A stretch of 36,448 nt of DNA. Source: Bacillota bacterium. Its GTDB lineage: Bacteria; Bacillota; Limnochordia; Darwinibacteriales; Darwinibacteriaceae. Below, piece after piece: positions 8,386-17,017 of the stretch. Each line of letters starts with the position of its first letter. The stretch's first letter is position 1. The stretch lies in NCBI GenBank assembly GCA_029776155.1, contig JAKOTU010000087.1:1-36448 (forward strand). The letters are read 5' to 3'. A program made the position numbers and the translations under genes. Below the pieces are notes generated by a model. It had not been told where the DNA came from and made no database searches. It was given only the letters and a program-made list of their open reading frames with translations.

Positions 8386-9315
8386 ATGGATTTGCCAGAG
8401 CATTTCCTACAAGTGGATGATGGCAGTGCGATCTTCGTCCGTACCTGGGATGGGGTGGAAAAGCCCCGGGCCATAGTGCAGATTGCCCACGGGATGGCGG
8501 AGCACAGCGGCCGCTACGCACCCTTCGCCCAGTTCCTCAACGGGCAGGGTTACGTGGTGGTGGCCAGCGACCACCGGGGCCATGGAAAAACAGGTGAAAA
8601 GGCCGGGGTCATGGGTTACTTCGCCCCGCAAAACGGCTTTGACAGGGTGGTGGACGATCTCCGCTTCATCTCCACCACCATCCAAGCGCAGTATCCTGGG
8701 CTGCCCCTCTTTCTATTCGGGCACAGCATGGGGTCTTTTCTCATCCGGCGCTACCTGCAAAAGTACGGAGCCCAGGCGGCTGGCGCCATCCTGATGGGTT
8801 CCGCGGGTGACCCAGGAGCCGCGGCAAAGCTCGGGAAGCTCGTGGCCCGCTGGCAGATGCGCCGCGACCCCACCAAACCAAGCCCTCTACTGGATACCCT
8901 CTCCTTTGGCGCCTTCAATCGGGGCATCAAAAACCCCCGCACCAAGTTTGATTGGCTCAGCCGCGATGCCGCGGAAGTGCAGAAATACATGGACGATCCC
9001 TTCTGCGGCATGGTGTGCAGCTGTGGGTTTTTCTTCGACCTGCTCACCGGACTTGAGCTGATCCACGATCCCCAGGAAATAGAGGGGATTCCCAAAAACA
9101 TTCCCCTGCTCGTCCTCAGCGGCGCAGCGGACCCTGTGGGCAAATACGGGCAGGGTGTCCGGCAGTTTGTGGGCCAGCTCAAGAACCACAACATCACCAA
9201 CATCGAACTAAAACTCTATCCCGAAGCCAGGCATGAGCTGTTGCATGAGTTGAACCGAACTGAGGTAATGGAGGATATTGCAGGATGGCTTAAAGCCCAG
9301 CTAACCAGGCCCTAG
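8386..9315 (+). CDS. Alpha/beta hydrolase, monoacylglycerol lipase/lysophospholipase type
   Basis: 309 residues of a serine hydrolase of the Hydrolase_4 type, which cleaves monoglycerides or lysophospholipids. Motifs are the oxyanion segment IAHGMAEHSGRY (33-44), SDHRGHGKT (61-69), the nucleophile elbow FGHSMGS with S114, then LSGAADPVGK holding the acid and YPEARHELLHE holding the catalytic His. No signal peptide, so probably cytoplasmic. The purine-rich AGGGGGG touches the ATG at 8386, so the true start may be the TTG at 8392, which has six-base spacing; a longer frame from 8284 has no support. It is followed after 19 bases by the subtilase gene, so the two may be cotranscribed. Confidence 0.9.
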   Translation: MDLPEHFLQVDDGSAIFVRTWDGVEKPRAIVQIAHGMAEHSGRYAPFAQFLNGQGYVVVASDHRGHGKTGEKAGVMGYFAPQNGFDRVVDDLRFISTTIQAQYPGLPLFLFGHSMGSFLIRRYLQKYGAQAAGAILMGSAGDPGAAAKLGKLVARWQMRRDPTKPSPLLDTLSFGAFNRGIKNPRTKFDWLSRDAAEVQKYMDDPFCGMVCSCGFFFDLLTGLELIHDPQEIEGIPKNIPLLVLSGAADPVGKYGQGVRQFVGQLKNHNITNIELKLYPEARHELLHELNRTEVMEDIAGWLKAQLTRP

Positions 9316-9334
9316 CAGGGAAGAGGTGCACCCT

Positions 9335-11278
9335 TTGGTCCAAGGTCGTTCTAGAATAAAATGGCTGATTTTGCTCTTAGCTGTCCTACTCCTGGCAGGC
9401 TGCGTGTGGGGAATGCCCGGACGCGAGTTTGGCGTATCGGGCAGGGTAGTTGATCAGCAGGGCAACCCTCTAGAAGATGTGGAAGTTTTGGCCCAAGGCA
9501 GAAGCAGCAGGCACACCAGGACCAACAGCGCAGGCTACTATGAGCTTTCGGGCCTGCGGGGCCCCCACGATATCCGTCCCGTTAAGCTCGGCTGGAGCTT
9601 TACACCGCCGGTGTATGAGCGGGTACGTGCGGACCGGGATGATCTTGACTTTGTAGGGGAGCAGCTGCCCACGGCTGTCCTCACGGGCACAATTAGGGTG
9701 GAGCACAGTTTTCCCCGATCCGTGGTGGACGCCGCCCAGAGCCTGATTCCGTCGCGCCCGCGGCCAGCTGCCGCGGCGAGCTGGCCCGGGGAGGAAGATG
9801 GGGATTCAGACGAGCTGATCATCGCCTTTGAGGAAGGGGTCAGTGAGGACGAGCAGCTCCAGCTGCTGCGGGACTGGGGTTACCTAATCCTGGACCGCTT
9901 GACCCTCCTCAACGCCTACTTGGTTGAGCCGATGGCCCCCGCAGAGCAGGGGCTGCTCCAAGCCCTGTCCTTTCCTGGGCTGAAATATGCCGCGCCCAAT
10001 CGCCCCGTAAGCCCCCTTTGGACCGTGCAGCCCAATGATCCCTACTACCCCGGGCAATGGCATTATCCCCTGATCCGCCTGCCCCAAGCCTGGTCCGTGA
10101 CCACAGGCGATCGCAGAATTCGCATCGCCGTGGTGGACTCGGGAGTTCAACCCGATCACCCCGATTTGGCGGGGCGCCTGGACCACGAGTATGGGTTTAA
10201 CTTCGTTCAGAACAACCGGGACTTTTCCGACGACTCGGGCCACGGAACCCATGTGGCGGGTACCATCGGCGCGCTGACCGACAACGGGCTGGGGGTAGCC
10301 GGAGTGATGTGGGAGGTTGAACTGCTGCCCATCAAGGTTCTGGATGGCATGGCCGGCGGTGATTGGGAGCTCTCCCAAGGCCTGCTCTACGCAGCGGGAC
10401 TGCTCAAGCAGGATGACAAACCCTTCAATCCCTACCCGGCCCAGGTGATCAACCTTTCCCTGGGGGGTAGAAGGGAGCTTCCGAATACCCGTGAAGCCAT
10501 CAACCGCATCCTAGCCGAGACCGACTGCATCTTGGTGGCCGCGGCGGGCAACGACCGGGGGCCCATGCGCTACCCGGCCTTATACTCTGGGGTGATTGCG
10601 GTGGGGGCAGTGGACTACAATTACCCCCACAAACCCCGCAGGGCCCCCTATTCCAGCTACGGGCCAGAGCTGTTCGTGATGGCGCCGGGGGGAGACCTTA
10701 CGGTAGATTCGGACTTCAGCGGCAGTACGGATGGGGTGCTGAGCACCTTCATTGCAAACGGGGGTTACACCTACATGGAGGGCACCTCCATGGCCACTCC
10801 CCATGTCTCAGGTGTGATTGGGCTCATGCTCGCCGCGGGCATCCCGCCCCAGCGTATTCCCCAGGTGCTCCAAGAAACAGCCATGCCCTTGGGGGAGCAG
10901 GAGTTCAGTCCTGAGTACGGATACGGCCTGATCAACGCCTACTGGGCCGTGAACGAAGTTACCACCATGCGCCTGGTTGTGGGCACCCGCAGGGGCAGCA
11001 AGGTGGACGTCGTAGCGGAGGCCTCCCTACCGGCCAAGGGCGGCTATTTCCAGGTCACCGATATCCCCCCAGGCGAGTACCAGGTGATGGCCTGGGTGGA
11101 TGTCCGGCCGGGCCCAGATGAACTGGAACCAGGGGACTACTTTAACGAATCGGCCCCCATCACCCTCGAAGCAGGGCGCCACTATACAGTCAGCGGAACC
11201 ATCTTTGAGCTGGATCGAACCCTCGCTCCACCGGGGGAAAGCCTGGTAGTGGTGGCAAGCGAGGCAGGTACTCCCTAA
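9335..11278 (+). CDS. Lipoprotein S8 (subtilisin-like) serine protease with N-terminal Ig-like module
   Basis: 647 residues from the TTG at 9335, whose GAAGAGG site is 8 bases upstream; a GTG at 9326 is the alternative. The N-terminus is a lipoprotein signal ending LLLAGC (Cys23), so the enzyme is probably anchored outside the membrane. Next comes a carboxypeptidase-regulatory-like domain (about 32-110), an inhibitor-like propeptide segment (about 160-225) and the subtilase core with Asp268 (VVDSGVQPDHPD), His303 (GHGTHVAGT), oxyanion Asn406 (AAAGND) and Ser485 (GTSMATPH). A C-terminal beta domain of about 120 residues follows. All catalytic residues are intact, so it should be active. Confidence 0.94.
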   Translation: MVQGRSRIKWLILLLAVLLLAGCVWGMPGREFGVSGRVVDQQGNPLEDVEVLAQGRSSRHTRTNSAGYYELSGLRGPHDIRPVKLGWSFTPPVYERVRADRDDLDFVGEQLPTAVLTGTIRVEHSFPRSVVDAAQSLIPSRPRPAAAASWPGEEDGDSDELIIAFEEGVSEDEQLQLLRDWGYLILDRLTLLNAYLVEPMAPAEQGLLQALSFPGLKYAAPNRPVSPLWTVQPNDPYYPGQWHYPLIRLPQAWSVTTGDRRIRIAVVDSGVQPDHPDLAGRLDHEYGFNFVQNNRDFSDDSGHGTHVAGTIGALTDNGLGVAGVMWEVELLPIKVLDGMAGGDWELSQGLLYAAGLLKQDDKPFNPYPAQVINLSLGGRRELPNTREAINRILAETDCILVAAAGNDRGPMRYPALYSGVIAVGAVDYNYPHKPRRAPYSSYGPELFVMAPGGDLTVDSDFSGSTDGVLSTFIANGGYTYMEGTSMATPHVSGVIGLMLAAGIPPQRIPQVLQETAMPLGEQEFSPEYGYGLINAYWAVNEVTTMRLVVGTRRGSKVDVVAEASLPAKGGYFQVTDIPPGEYQVMAWVDVRPGPDELEPGDYFNESAPITLEAGRHYTVSGTIFELDRTLAPPGESLVVVASEAGTP

Positions 11279-11301
11279 AGCTAGAGGCCGCACCATAGAA
11301 A

Positions 11302-11337
11302 ACCCTGCGCACCATCTAATGCGCAGGGTCTTCTTTA
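11302..11337 (+). terminator. Intrinsic terminator after the subtilase gene
   Basis: Perfect 10-base arms, 11302-11311 (ACCCTGCGCA) and 11320-11329, around an 8-base loop, followed by TCTTCTTTATT. Confidence 0.85.
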
Positions 11338-11464
11338 TTCCCCAACCGCCCCGCGGAGACGGGCCGGCACACAAATCATTACCAATCTCCTAACTAATTT
11401 ACCCTGGAAGGCCGACCCAGGCTGGCCTACAATAAACACAGAGCTTTAGTTGGCGAGGTGTTCT

Positions 11465-11842
11465 ATGCAACGTGCGCTGAAAAAGTATCTGTTCCTTTCC
11501 CTAGGCACCCTCACCTTAGGCTTGGGGGTGGTAGGCATCTTCATCCCTGTGCTCCCCACAACGCCCCTGCTGCTGGTTACCGCCTTGTGCTATCTGCGCA
11601 GTTCCACCGCCCTTTATAACTGGCTGATCAACCACAAGCTGTTGGGGCGTTACCTGCGCGCTTACCTGGAGCAGCGCATCGTTCCCCGCAGGGTCAAAAT
11701 GGCAGCCCTAGGGACGCTCTGGCCCTCCCTGCTGCTGTCCATGTTCTTGATACCCCTCTTCCCGGTACGCCTTTTGGTGGCCCTGATCGGCCTGGCGGTA
11801 AGCGCCTATATCCTCAGGCTCCGGGAAGAAGCTGCGGCCTAA
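11465..11842 (+). CDS. YbaN family (DUF454) inner-membrane protein
   Basis: 125 residues from the ATG at 11465 (GAGG seven bases upstream; an in-frame TTG at 11450 is unsupported). The short basic start is followed by a hydrophobic hairpin with GVVGIFIPVLPTTPLLL, the diagnostic DUF454 signature, then a cytoplasmic loop (SSTALYNWLINHKLLGRYLRAY) and two more membrane segments. Role unknown. A TACAAT box at 11428-11433 may be its -10 element. It converges on the phosphofructokinase-like gene, with three bases between stops. Confidence 0.9.
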   Translation: MQRALKKYLFLSLGTLTLGLGVVGIFIPVLPTTPLLLVTALCYLRSSTALYNWLINHKLLGRYLRAYLEQRIVPRRVKMAALGTLWPSLLLSMFLIPLFPVRLLVALIGLAVSAYILRLREEAAA

Positions 11843-11845
11843 GCC

Positions 11846-12859
11846 TTAGGCCAGCAGCTTCAATTTTGCGCGCAGATCCGCCAGATCGATTAGTTTCTTG
11901 CGGCCCACCACTTCCGTAAGGGGCACAGCCGAGGGCTTGCCGTTTTGCAGGCCCGCTAGGCGGCCGGTCTGGCCAGAGAGGGCCAAATCCACGGCATGGT
12001 TGGCGTAAAAGGCGGCCAGCTCCACATCCTGGGGCAGGGGAGTTCCACCCCTGAGTAGATAACCCATGACCTGCACCCGCGGGCTGCGGCCCGTGGCTTT
12101 TTTGTACAGATCGCCCACAATGTGGCTCACGCCTTCGTAGGCTAGATTGCCGAAGGCATCCCGCTCCAGTTCGCGCTCTACACCTTCCAGCTTGATCCCT
12201 TCGGCAACAATGGCCAGCGCTGCTCTGCCGTTAATGCGCCGGTACTCCTGCATCCTGGCGATCAGTTCATCCAAAGTCATCTCGCCCTCCGGGCACATGC
12301 AGGCACAAGCCGGTGTGTTCAGCGCCACTCCCAGGGCCAGCCAGCCGGCGTCACGGCCCATGATCTCCACGATCATATCCCGATCATGGGCCACATTGCT
12401 GTTCACCATGCTGTTCACGGCCCGTACTCCTTGGTAGATGGCAGTGTAGTAACCCAAGGTGCGATCGGTGCCCAGCACATCATCATCGATGGTCTGGGCT
12501 ACGCCCACCACGGTAAAGCCCAGTTCAGAAAGGTGATTGGCCACACCCAGGGTGTCGTCGCCGCCCATGGCAATGAGTACATCTACCCCCCGGTCCTCCA
12601 GGCTGCGCAGAACCTGATCCATCTGTCCATCCTTGATGGGGTTCTTGCGCTCAGTACCCAGGATGGTGCCAGGCGTAAAGCGGTACTGGGCCAATTCCTG
12701 CCGGGTCAGCTCCAACGCATCATTGTTCACCAAACCCAGCCAGCTGCGGCGGAAGCCGATTAAGCTGTGGCCTTCCCGCTCCAGGCGCTGGGCCAGAAAG
12801 TACAGGAAATCATTGATGCCAGAAGAGTCGCCGCCACCAGTTAAAACTGCAAACCTCAA
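11846..12859 (-). CDS. Phosphofructokinase family protein with mixed ATP/PPi signature
   Basis: About 337 residues of the PfkA superfamily, which phosphorylates fructose 6-phosphate in glycolysis. AAAGGAGG stands 7 bases before the TTG at 12859 and the protein then begins MRFAVLTGGGD like its relatives; the ATG at 12865 is only one base from that site. Using the 12865 numbering, GGGDSSGIN replaces GGDAPGMN, GGDDT (101-105) carries Asp104 as in PPi-dependent enzymes, and AQTIDDD (123-129) carries Gln124 where ATP enzymes have Gly and PPi enzymes Lys. MGRDAGW at 169-175 resembles the PPi type. Catalytic Asp127 is kept. Phosphoryl donor, and perhaps substrate, are uncertain. Confidence 0.88.
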   Translation of the reverse strand: MRFAVLTGGGDSSGINDFLYFLAQRLEREGHSLIGFRRSWLGLVNNDALELTRQELAQYRFTPGTILGTERKNPIKDGQMDQVLRSLEDRGVDVLIAMGGDDTLGVANHLSELGFTVVGVAQTIDDDVLGTDRTLGYYTAIYQGVRAVNSMVNSNVAHDRDMIVEIMGRDAGWLALGVALNTPACACMCPEGEMTLDELIARMQEYRRINGRAALAIVAEGIKLEGVERELERDAFGNLAYEGVSHIVGDLYKKATGRSPRVQVMGYLLRGGTPLPQDVELAAFYANHAVDLALSGQTGRLAGLQNGKPSAVPLTEVVGRKKLIDLADLRAKLKLLA

Positions 12860-12958
12860 GTACATTCCTCCTTTGCGTGCTTCTACAACCCGTTACACAA
12901 GTTTCTAGTTGTGGGGAAAGTTTTCCTTCTGAACTGACCACTTTCTTGCTCCCTTGGT

Positions 12959-14983
12959 TTACATACCCAGTACCTTCACCAAAAACCCGTAGATATCACT
13001 CTGCTCTTCCACGATTTTCGCCGTAGGCTTCCCGTGGCCATGCCCCGCTTTAGTATCCACCCGCAGCAGGATGGGGGCACTGCCCTTTTGGGCCTCTTGG
13101 AGGGCAGCAGCGAGTTTGTAGGCATGGGCGGGCACCACCCGATCATCGCCATCGGCGGTGACGATGATGGTGGGCGGGTACTGCGCCGGCTTGACATTAT
13201 GCAGCGGCGAGTACTTGTACAGAAACCGGAAGTGCTCTGGGTTAGCCTCCGCATTCCCGTATTCTGGTATCCAATAGCGGCCCACGGTGAACTTGTGGAA
13301 ACGGAGCATGTCCGTGACCGGCACCGCGCACACTACCGCCCCAAACAGCTCGGGCCGCTGTACCAGCACCGCGGAAACGAGCAGCCCCCCGTTGCTGCGC
13401 CCTTCGATTACCAACCGTTCGCGGCTGGTGTAGCCCTGCTCCACCAACCACTCCGCGGCCGCCATGAAATCATCGAATACATTCTGCTTCTTCTCCAACA
13501 TGCCGGTCCGGTGCCACTCTTCCCCGTACTCGCTTCCGCCCCGCAGGTTGGCCACGGCATAGACTCCTCCCTGTTCCAACCACCACAGGCGGGAGGGGGA
13601 GAAAAACGGGGTGATGGCGATGTTGAAACCTCCATAGCCGTACAAGAGCGCGGGATTGGTACCATCTAGTTGGAGATCCCGCTTGTGCACCAAGAACATG
13701 GACACCTTGGTGCCGTCCTTGGAGGTGTAAAACACCTGGCTGGTTTGGTACTCCTCTGGGTCAAAACGATAGGACGCTGCGCTGAACAGCTGCAGTTTGT
13801 GCCCCTTGAGATCGTAATGGTAGATGGTAGTGGGATGCAGGAAGGATGTGAAGCTGAACAAGAACTCCTCCCCATCCTGCCTGGCCCAGAGCCCTTCCAC
13901 CGAACCGAGGGCGGGCAGTTCCACCTCCCGTACCAATGTTCCCCTGCCATCGTAGATGCAGAGCTTAGAATGGGCGTTGTGGAGGAAGGCCACCACAAAG
14001 CAGCCGTGCACATAGCGCGCCTGGTCAACCACCCCATCCTGTTCGGGCAGGATTTCCACCCAATGCTCCTTGCCCGGCTGAGTAAGGTCCACGGCTATGA
14101 TTCTGCCCCGGGGAGCCTGCCAGTTCGTGGCGAAATAAAAGGTGGTGCCGCTGTTGCCCAAGAAATGATAGGCCGCTTCCCCTGGCTCAAACAGGCGCAC
14201 AAACTCCGGCCCTTCCCCCAGACGGCGGTAGAACAGGCCATTGCGGTCATCGGTGCCGTGGGACACATGCAGCACCAAGTACTCCCCATCCCAGGTTACA
14301 CTGGGGTGGAAACTCAGCTCTTTCTCTTCCGGGAGCTCAAAGACCAGGACATCATCTTCCTGGGGGGTACCCAGCGAATGCCAGTAGATTTGATTGTAGT
14401 TGTTTTCATCTTCAGGGGGCACTGTCCCGGGCTGGGGATAGCGGTTGTAGTAAAAACCCAGGTCCTTGTACCAGGCCATGTTGGTAAACCGGCACCATTT
14501 GAGCACTTCCGGCAGATCCTGGTTTCTTTCCAGATCGCGAATGCGGATCTCCTGGCGGTCGCTGCCGTGTACCGAGATGGTGTAAGCCAGAAAGCGGCCT
14601 TGCTCATCGGCGCTGAAGTTGCTGATGGCCACAGTCCCATCACCACTCCAGCGGTTGGGATCCAGCACCACTTCCCGCTGGCCTGTTAAACCCTCCTGGC
14701 GGCAGAGGATGGGCTGATTCTGCAGGCCGCTGTTGTATTGGTAAAAAAACCAGGGTCCCGCTTGGCGTGGCAGAAAAGTGCGGGGATAGTCCCACAGCTC
14801 CTGCAGGCGCGCTTTGATCGCCTGCCGGACATCAGTAGTGCTCAAAAACTGCGCGGTGAGCTCATTTTGCCGACTCACCCACTCCTGCACCTCGGGTTCT
14901 TGGCTGTTTTCCAGCCAGCGATAGGGGTCAGCCACAAGCGTCCCGTGGAAATCATCAATTACATCTACCTTGCGGGTGTGCAT
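12959..14983 (-). CDS. Prolyl oligopeptidase family serine peptidase (S9A)
   Basis: 674 residues, the usual length for prolyl oligopeptidase, which cuts proline-containing oligopeptides in the cytosol. The N-terminal seven-bladed propeller starts with DDFHGTLVADPYRWLE. The catalytic domain has Ser530 in EGRSNGGLL, the acid in TADGDDRVVP (Asp613/614) and His648 in KAGHGHGKP; GYGGFNIAITPFFSPSR and NLRGGSEYGEEWH are family blocks. No signal peptide. AAGGAG lies 7 bases before the ATG. It sits 87 bases after the HNH gene and about 100 bases before the phosphofructokinase-like gene, all on the minus strand, with no terminator visible in those gaps. Confidence 0.96.
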   Translation of the reverse strand: MHTRKVDVIDDFHGTLVADPYRWLENSQEPEVQEWVSRQNELTAQFLSTTDVRQAIKARLQELWDYPRTFLPRQAGPWFFYQYNSGLQNQPILCRQEGLTGQREVVLDPNRWSGDGTVAISNFSADEQGRFLAYTISVHGSDRQEIRIRDLERNQDLPEVLKWCRFTNMAWYKDLGFYYNRYPQPGTVPPEDENNYNQIYWHSLGTPQEDDVLVFELPEEKELSFHPSVTWDGEYLVLHVSHGTDDRNGLFYRRLGEGPEFVRLFEPGEAAYHFLGNSGTTFYFATNWQAPRGRIIAVDLTQPGKEHWVEILPEQDGVVDQARYVHGCFVVAFLHNAHSKLCIYDGRGTLVREVELPALGSVEGLWARQDGEEFLFSFTSFLHPTTIYHYDLKGHKLQLFSAASYRFDPEEYQTSQVFYTSKDGTKVSMFLVHKRDLQLDGTNPALLYGYGGFNIAITPFFSPSRLWWLEQGGVYAVANLRGGSEYGEEWHRTGMLEKKQNVFDDFMAAAEWLVEQGYTSRERLVIEGRSNGGLLVSAVLVQRPELFGAVVCAVPVTDMLRFHKFTVGRYWIPEYGNAEANPEHFRFLYKYSPLHNVKPAQYPPTIIVTADGDDRVVPAHAYKLAAALQEAQKGSAPILLRVDTKAGHGHGKPTAKIVEEQSDIYGFLVKVLGM

Positions 14984-15070
14984 GCTTACGCTCCTTCTAT
15001 GTAGTAATTTTCTTTAGGAAGTTCGCCAGGCAGCCCCTGTTCCCCTTGTGCTGCGTGTCCCTGTGCGCGC

Positions 15071-15961
15071 TCACATGGCCCTTTGGAAGAGCTCATAACG
15101 CAGGGCGAGTAAATCCCTATCGGGGAGTTCAGTTCTTTTTCTCGGCAGAACCAGCCGCTGGCCGTGCATCGCTTGAATTCCGTGGCGGAGCATGGGCCCA
15201 TCTTCCTCCTCCAAGAGCTCCTTTCTGATCACAATCCTGTAGTCGGGAGTCACTCCGATGAAATGACGGTCAAAGGCCGCATGGTGAATCTTGCACAAAG
15301 CTAGACCGTTATTCACGGTAGGTTCTCCGAGAGGATCACTATCGGGGATGATGTGCGCCGCATCCAGCAGTTCAGCTCGGCGCAGCCTACAAAAGGCGCA
15401 CTGACTTTGGTAAGCGGCCAAAACCCGCAGGCGAAAGGAGCGCTGGTGCAAACGGGTACGAAAAGTGGTCGTGATATACCTCCGACGATACTCCCCTTCG
15501 GCTCCGGTAGCTTGATCAGGGTAGATATACCGCTTATCATCCAGTGCCACAATAAAGGCCTGCTGCGCGGGATCTTCGCCAACAATGTAGACCGGCCACG
15601 CCGCCAAGTATTTGCCGGGCATGAGTCCGTGGAAGTAAACTAGGGGTACCCGCCGGTGCATGGCCTCGCGCAACCCTGCATTTTCATGGTGGCTGGGATC
15701 TGTACCCCGGTACCGATAGTAAAGGAGTCCATCCGCCGTAAACCCGTCGTTGTATGGGGAACTATGGGAAGTACGTATTGAAATGGGCACAGATTGGAAC
15801 ACCTTCGGTTTCCAGATCCCCTGCTGGCCAACTAAGCTGATTATCCTCCCGCCAAAGCGAAATCCTTGCTGCAGAACGTGCCAGGATAGGACATCGTCTA
15901 CCCGGGTCTGCTCATCCAGCCACTGGAAAACGGCCACCCTAATCTGCTCCTCGCTGGCCAA
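15071..15961 (-). CDS. HNH endonuclease with N-terminal sensor-like domain (COG3440 type)
   Basis: About 296 residues. Numbering from the ATG at 15967, the C-terminal HNH_2 domain has CAFC (190-193), DAAHIIPD with H205, NNGLALCKIHHAAFD (219-233). The N-terminal 160 residues hold IWKPK, VPISIRTS and PLVYFHGLMPGKYLAAWPVYIVGED, a pattern I associate with predicted restriction endonucleases (COG3440) having a PUA/SRA-like base-sensing domain; that assignment is inference. No methyltransferase adjoins it, which fits a modification-dependent (type IV) enzyme. AGGAGG touches the ATG at 15967 but is 7 bases from the TTG at 15961, so I prefer the TTG. Confidence 0.83.
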   Translation of the reverse strand: MASEEQIRVAVFQWLDEQTRVDDVLSWHVLQQGFRFGGRIISLVGQQGIWKPKVFQSVPISIRTSHSSPYNDGFTADGLLYYRYRGTDPSHHENAGLREAMHRRVPLVYFHGLMPGKYLAAWPVYIVGEDPAQQAFIVALDDKRYIYPDQATGAEGEYRRRYITTTFRTRLHQRSFRLRVLAAYQSQCAFCRLRRAELLDAAHIIPDSDPLGEPTVNNGLALCKIHHAAFDRHFIGVTPDYRIVIRKELLEEEDGPMLRHGIQAMHGQRLVLPRKRTELPDRDLLALRYELFQRAM

Positions 15962-16062
15962 CCCCATCCCTCCTCGCTAATGGTACTAATTACCGTATTC
16001 TCGCCCCGCTTGGGACTTCCTGCCGGAGCTAGTTCGGCGGACGGGTGCTCCCATCTTGGGCA

Positions 16063-16090
16063 CAAAAAAGAGAGGGTTTTCGGCCCTCTC
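16063..16090 (-). terminator. Intrinsic terminator after hsp20
   Basis: Seven-base arms GAGAGGG/CCCTCTC (16070-16076 and 16084-16090) with a 7-base loop, followed on the minus strand by TTTTTTG. It ends the Hsp20 transcript and insulates the HNH gene. Confidence 0.85.
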
Positions 16091-16110
16091 ATAGTGCTGT
16101 GTGTTGTGCT

Positions 16111-16551
16111 TTAGTTAATGGGGATCTGCCGGCGTCCGGGTCCTTGCGCAGCCCTGGGCACCCTAATGTCCAGTACCCCGTTTTCATAGCTGGCTGTTAC
16201 CTCTTCCGGATTTACATCGCCCACATAGAAGCTGCGCTGGCTGGACACCTGCCTTCTTTCACGGCACAGGTAGTTCTCATTGGTTTCCGATCTGATCTCA
16301 TCGGCACGCACGGCAATGGTGAGATAGCCGTTATCCAAGGAGAGGTGGATATTATCCTTGGCTACGCCCGGCAGATCGGCTTGGATATGATAGCCGTCTC
16401 CCGTCTCCTTCACATCCACATTGAAAGAACCAAAGCCGCTAAAGACATTAAAGTCGTCCCAGAACGACTGGGGCCAGTTAAAGAACTCCTGCCAGCTCTG
16501 GGGCCAGAAATCACCACGGCTGCGTCTGCGCAGCGGCATCATGCGGTACAT
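16111..16551 (-). CDS. Hsp20/alpha-crystallin small heat-shock protein
   Basis: 146 residues; ATP-independent holdase chaperone that binds unfolding proteins and forms oligomers in the cytoplasm. The alpha-crystallin domain runs from about residue 44 (FNVDVKETGDGYHIQADLPG) through LSLDNGYLTIAVRAD and YLCRERRQVSSQRSFYVG to ASYENGVLDIRVPR, which includes the A-x-x-x-n-GVL signature (ASYENGVL). The C-terminal IPIN resembles the I-x-I/V anchoring tail. The N-terminus is rich in Trp, Phe and Arg as usual. GGAGG lies 8 bases upstream. The promoter region holds three GGTCAA copies and a 7-base inverted repeat (see findings). Confidence 0.95.
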   Translation of the reverse strand: MYRMMPLRRRSRGDFWPQSWQEFFNWPQSFWDDFNVFSGFGSFNVDVKETGDGYHIQADLPGVAKDNIHLSLDNGYLTIAVRADEIRSETNENYLCRERRQVSSQRSFYVGDVNPEEVTASYENGVLDIRVPRAAQGPGRRQIPIN

Positions 16552-16596
16552 GCTAACTACCTCCTACCATTTGATCTTAACTTCACCTTGCAGCCT

Positions 16597-16661
16597 TATT
16601 TTCCCACTAACATCAGGGAAGGTCAAGGTCAAGGAAGGTCAAATACCTCTCCCCAGAGGTA
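16597..16661 (-). promoter_or_regulatory. Putative hsp20 promoter with TTGACC repeats and upstream inverted repeat
   Basis: On the minus strand, TTGACC (16621-16626) is followed after 18 bases by AAAATA (16597-16602), a plausible weak sigma-A promoter. Two further TTGACC copies lie at 16627-16632 and 16637-16642. Directly upstream is the perfect inverted repeat TACCTCT-CCCC-AGAGGTA (16644-16661), either an operator or a weak terminator of the DUF1858 gene. It is not the CIRCE element. Confidence 0.4.
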
Positions 16662-16719
16662 GTATTTCCCCGTTTTTGAAAAATAACTGTCCTTTGCTCC
16701 CGTTTGCGCATCAGAACGC

Positions 16720-16947
16720 CTAAGGAACTACTGTAAAGCCCCGCTGCCGCAGCACAGCCTTAATCTCCTCCAAGTCCCTGCCCTTCACAGCCGCCCCCTT
16801 GGGCAGGGTCATGATTCTACCCGCCGTTTTCAGCATGGCCGGATTGGTAATGCTGGCAAAACCCAGTTCGGCCATGATCTCCACTAACTCCGGGTGCTCT
16901 TCAACCAGTTCATAGACTGTTTTGTTCAAATCGAGGATCTTTGTCAT
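16720..16947 (-). CDS. DUF1858 domain-containing small protein
   Basis: 75 residues matching the DUF1858 pattern: a start with LDLNKTVYELVEEHPELVEIMAELGF, then ITNPAMLKTAGRIMTLPKGAA and a helical end. The family is common in anaerobic Bacillota, often fused or adjacent to redox or hybrid-cluster proteins, and is thought to bind a small ligand or partner through its helices; function unproven. AGGGGGG lies 7 bases before the ATG. It follows the methyltransferase gene by about 70 bases on the same strand. Confidence 0.88.
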   Translation of the reverse strand: MTKILDLNKTVYELVEEHPELVEIMAELGFASITNPAMLKTAGRIMTLPKGAAVKGRDLEEIKAVLRQRGFTVVP

Positions 16948-17017
16948 GGGCAGTCCCCCCTCTTGTTGTCCTACTCCTAGGGTACAACAAGGGCGGCTGG
17001 AAGGCCACGTTAATTGC

